Assembly (NCBI GenBank): GCA_965178525.1
Contig: CBCXVS010000182.1
Location: 1-16,067, forward strand
DNA from: CBCXVS01 sp965178525
GTDB taxonomy: Bacteria > Tectomicrobia > Entotheonellia > Entotheonellales > Entotheonellaceae
Direction of reading: 5' to 3'
DNA: 16,067 nucleotides
Part shown: positions 15,076 to 16,067 of the stretch, one piece after another
How positions within the stretch are numbered: position 1 is the first letter of the stretch
Layout of the letters: every line of letters begins with the position of its first letter
Program-made: the position numbers and the translations under genes
Notes under the pieces: model-generated
Database searches by the model: none
Seen by the model: the letters and a program-made list of their open reading frames with translations, nothing else
Told to the model about the DNA's origin: nothing

Positions 15076-15228
15076 ATGCATCTCAAGCCCGCGAGAGGCC
15101 GGAAAGAGAAGCTAAACGTAGCAGGAAAGGCGCTCGGCAATGGGCGAAAAATCGAGGAGAATAGGAGGGACAAGGTCAGGCAAATTAAAGCGAGAGTGCT
15201 GACGCGAGTGCATCAAAAAGGTTTATGA
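15076..15228 (+). CDS. Small basic hypothetical ORF (50 aa)
   Basis: Begins MHLKPARGRKEKLNVAGKAL and continues with NGRKIEENRRDKVRQIKARV; very rich in Lys and Arg, as in a nucleic-acid-binding tail. ATG 15076 starts 3 nt after the stop of the previous tiny frame. The ribosome site (GGAAG, 12 nt away) is weak. It may be a real small protein or a chance frame in purine-rich sequence. Confidence 0.25.
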   Translation: MHLKPARGRKEKLNVAGKALGNGRKIEENRRDKVRQIKARVLTRVHQKGL

Positions 15229-15258
15229 ACGAACAGGTTTCAGTACAGGAGAGATAAG

Positions 15259-15527
15259 ATGCCAATAATAACAGTCAATACGAGTCACGATACGATACAG
15301 ATTACCATATCTGGACCTGATGGGAGATTCTTTACCACACTACTGACCCGTTAACGCCGCTTTCCTTACAACCCATAGTGGTACAATTTCCAGGGCCCTA
15401 CACGGTGACACAAACAGATAGACCAGCCGCCGGAGCACTTAATGTCTCTGAGGGTGCAATGGTGTGGGCTGAAGATAATAACAACGCATGCCACGTTCTT
15501 ACTATGAGACCCCCGATAGGCCAGTAA
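15259..15527 (+). pseudogene. Small gene broken by a one-base frameshift
   Basis: AGGAGAG precedes ATG 15259, a better start than most in this region. The frame MPIITVNTSHDTIQITISG, PDGRFFTTLLTR stops at 15352-15354. The adjacent frame, open from 15321, continues without break: PLTPLSLQPIVVQFPGPYTV, TQTDRPAAGALNVSEGAMVW, AEDNNNACHVLTMRPPIGQ, ending at TAA 15525-15527. Restoring one base near 15347 joins the two as ...TTLLTPLTPLSL... to give an 89-aa, beta-rich protein without a signal peptide. A sequencing error would look the same, and no classical slippery heptamer is seen at the junction. Family not recognised. It may form a cassette with the GH18-like gene upstream. Confidence 0.5.
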
Positions 15528-15576
15528 TAGAGGAGCACGATTTTCGTTCTCATCCAATTGTTAAAGTTTTTTCTAT

Positions 15577-15648
15577 AGCGATTGATTAACTGCTTTTCAG
15601 ATCACAATAAGTTAACGCTAGACTCAAGAAAGCAGTTAATCAATCGCT
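15577..15648. repeat. Perfect 20-bp inverted repeat with 32-nt loop
   Basis: AGCGATTGATTAACTGCTTT at 15577-15596 is exactly complementary to AAAGCAGTTAATCAATCGCT at 15629-15648. No T-run follows on the plus strand, and a run of six T precedes it. It does not fit the attC R-box consensus, and no target-site duplication is visible. It lies between the frameshifted small gene and a recombinase remnant, so a miniature-element end, a recombination site or a structured RNA are all possible. Confidence 0.75.
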
Positions 15649-15680
15649 TGTGAAAGCAGCTGAACAAATCCTGCTGGCTG

Positions 15681-15851
15681 ACGAGTACGGACTCGTATAC
15701 GCCTGCCCTCCTCAACCTTCGATCGAACGGTTCGGAGACGTCATCATGGCTCGTATAAAACCTTTCGAACATCCTGGTGGCGCCTCATCCAGAAGGCGTT
15801 TCATCCAGAGTTTGACTGGTCTCGACGCCGCGTATGGGTTACGGCATACGC
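15681..15851. other. Run of short hairpins beside the 20-bp inverted repeat
   Basis: Three further stems follow the large repeat: ACGAGT/ACTCGT (15681-15696, loop 4), CGCCT/AGGCG (15781-15798, loop 8) and GCGTATG/CATACGC (15830-15851, loop 8). The last two fall at or inside the decayed end of the recombinase remnant. An open plus-strand frame here (15650-15985, GTG start) resembles nothing I recognise, has no ribosome site, and overlaps the remnant in antisense. Confidence 0.3.
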
Positions 15852-16046
15852 TCCCGTTACACTGTAGGTTGTCATCAGTAAAGTTCGGTGTTTGGGATTG
15901 GAAAGGGTGGCAAAGAGGCGCTCGAGCTGCTCGACACGGAGAACGCGGGGTAAGCGTTTGGGCGCCGTTCGCGGTGGCAGGTTGAGTTTGAAATTTGAGA
16001 GCGTTGAGATCGCGAGGATTCGGGTTGAGAGATTGGGCGGTGTTTG
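15801..16046 (-). pseudogene. Tyrosine recombinase/integrase remnant
   Basis: An open minus-strand frame without a usable start reads FKLNLPPRTAPKRLPRVLRV, EQLERLFATLSNPKHRTLLM, TTYS, then degrades (VTGAYAVTHTRRRDQSNSG) to a stop at 15801-15803. This matches the core-domain entry of IS91-associated tyrosine recombinases, usually ...LPPRxxPKxLPxVLSxEEVERLFxxTxNPKHRALLMTTYxAGLRVSEVxxLR. The first catalytic arginine (AGLRVSE) is lost, while VTHxRxRD still echoes the following helix. An in-frame stop at 16047-16049 closes the upstream side, and the C-terminal catalytic half is absent at the expected position. It is therefore a dead fragment. The comparison is from memory of the family. Confidence 0.7.
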
Positions 16047-16067
16047 CTAGGCTAGGCACGTGTTAAT

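Noticed and set aside
15577..15648. Integron attC site
   Set aside because: The arms do not contain the RYYYAAC and GTTRRRY boxes in the right form, and there is no integron cassette pattern around it.
15712..16059. 115-aa minus-strand frame at the window end
   Set aside because: It is the neighbouring frame of the tyrosine recombinase remnant, which shows the family-like text in a different frame.

Overview
This is a GC-rich bacterial window with compact, often overlapping operons and Shine-Dalgarno starts. The mix of a divergent trpBA pair, two adjacent luciferase-like flavin monooxygenases and a giant winged-helix/cyclase-like/AAA/TPR regulator resembles large uncultured-bacterium genomes such as Entotheonella (Tectomicrobia). 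That placement is an inference from gene style; no marker gene in the window proves it.

Left part (1-5,715): trpB and trpA overlap by ATGA and look like a non-housekeeping tryptophan synthase pair. A minus-strand secreted protein follows, sitting between two 17-bp inverted repeats. A plus-strand operon then encodes a 3-His cupin, a RidA-like protein and a CX4R tyrosine-phosphatase-like protein. It ends at a strong hairpin shared with a convergent Bax-inhibitor-1 membrane protein.

Middle (5,870-9,064): a recognisable promoter drives two consecutive LLM-class flavin-dependent monooxygenases of different subfamilies. A complete type II toxin-antitoxin module (DUF104-like antitoxin and PIN toxin) lies directly behind them.

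Right part (9,255-13,280): on the minus strand, a ~1,190-residue regulator joins an OmpR-type winged helix, a degenerate nucleotide-cyclase domain, an AAA ATPase and TPRs. Upstream lies an XRE antitoxin-like pseudogene with an in-frame stop; its promoter and operator-like palindrome are still visible.

Tail (13,440-16,067): an accessory region that becomes more AT-rich. It holds a hairpin-rich stretch, a GH18 chitinase-like gene without a signal peptide, two tiny ORFs, and a small gene broken by a one-base frameshift. It ends with a perfect 20-bp inverted repeat and, on the minus strand, a start-less remnant of a tyrosine recombinase. The tail reads as a decaying mobile-element neighbourhood.

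No rRNA, tRNA or CRISPR array was seen. The best candidates for something undescribed are the tail cassette, the catalytically dead cyclase regulator and the divergent TrpBA pair.
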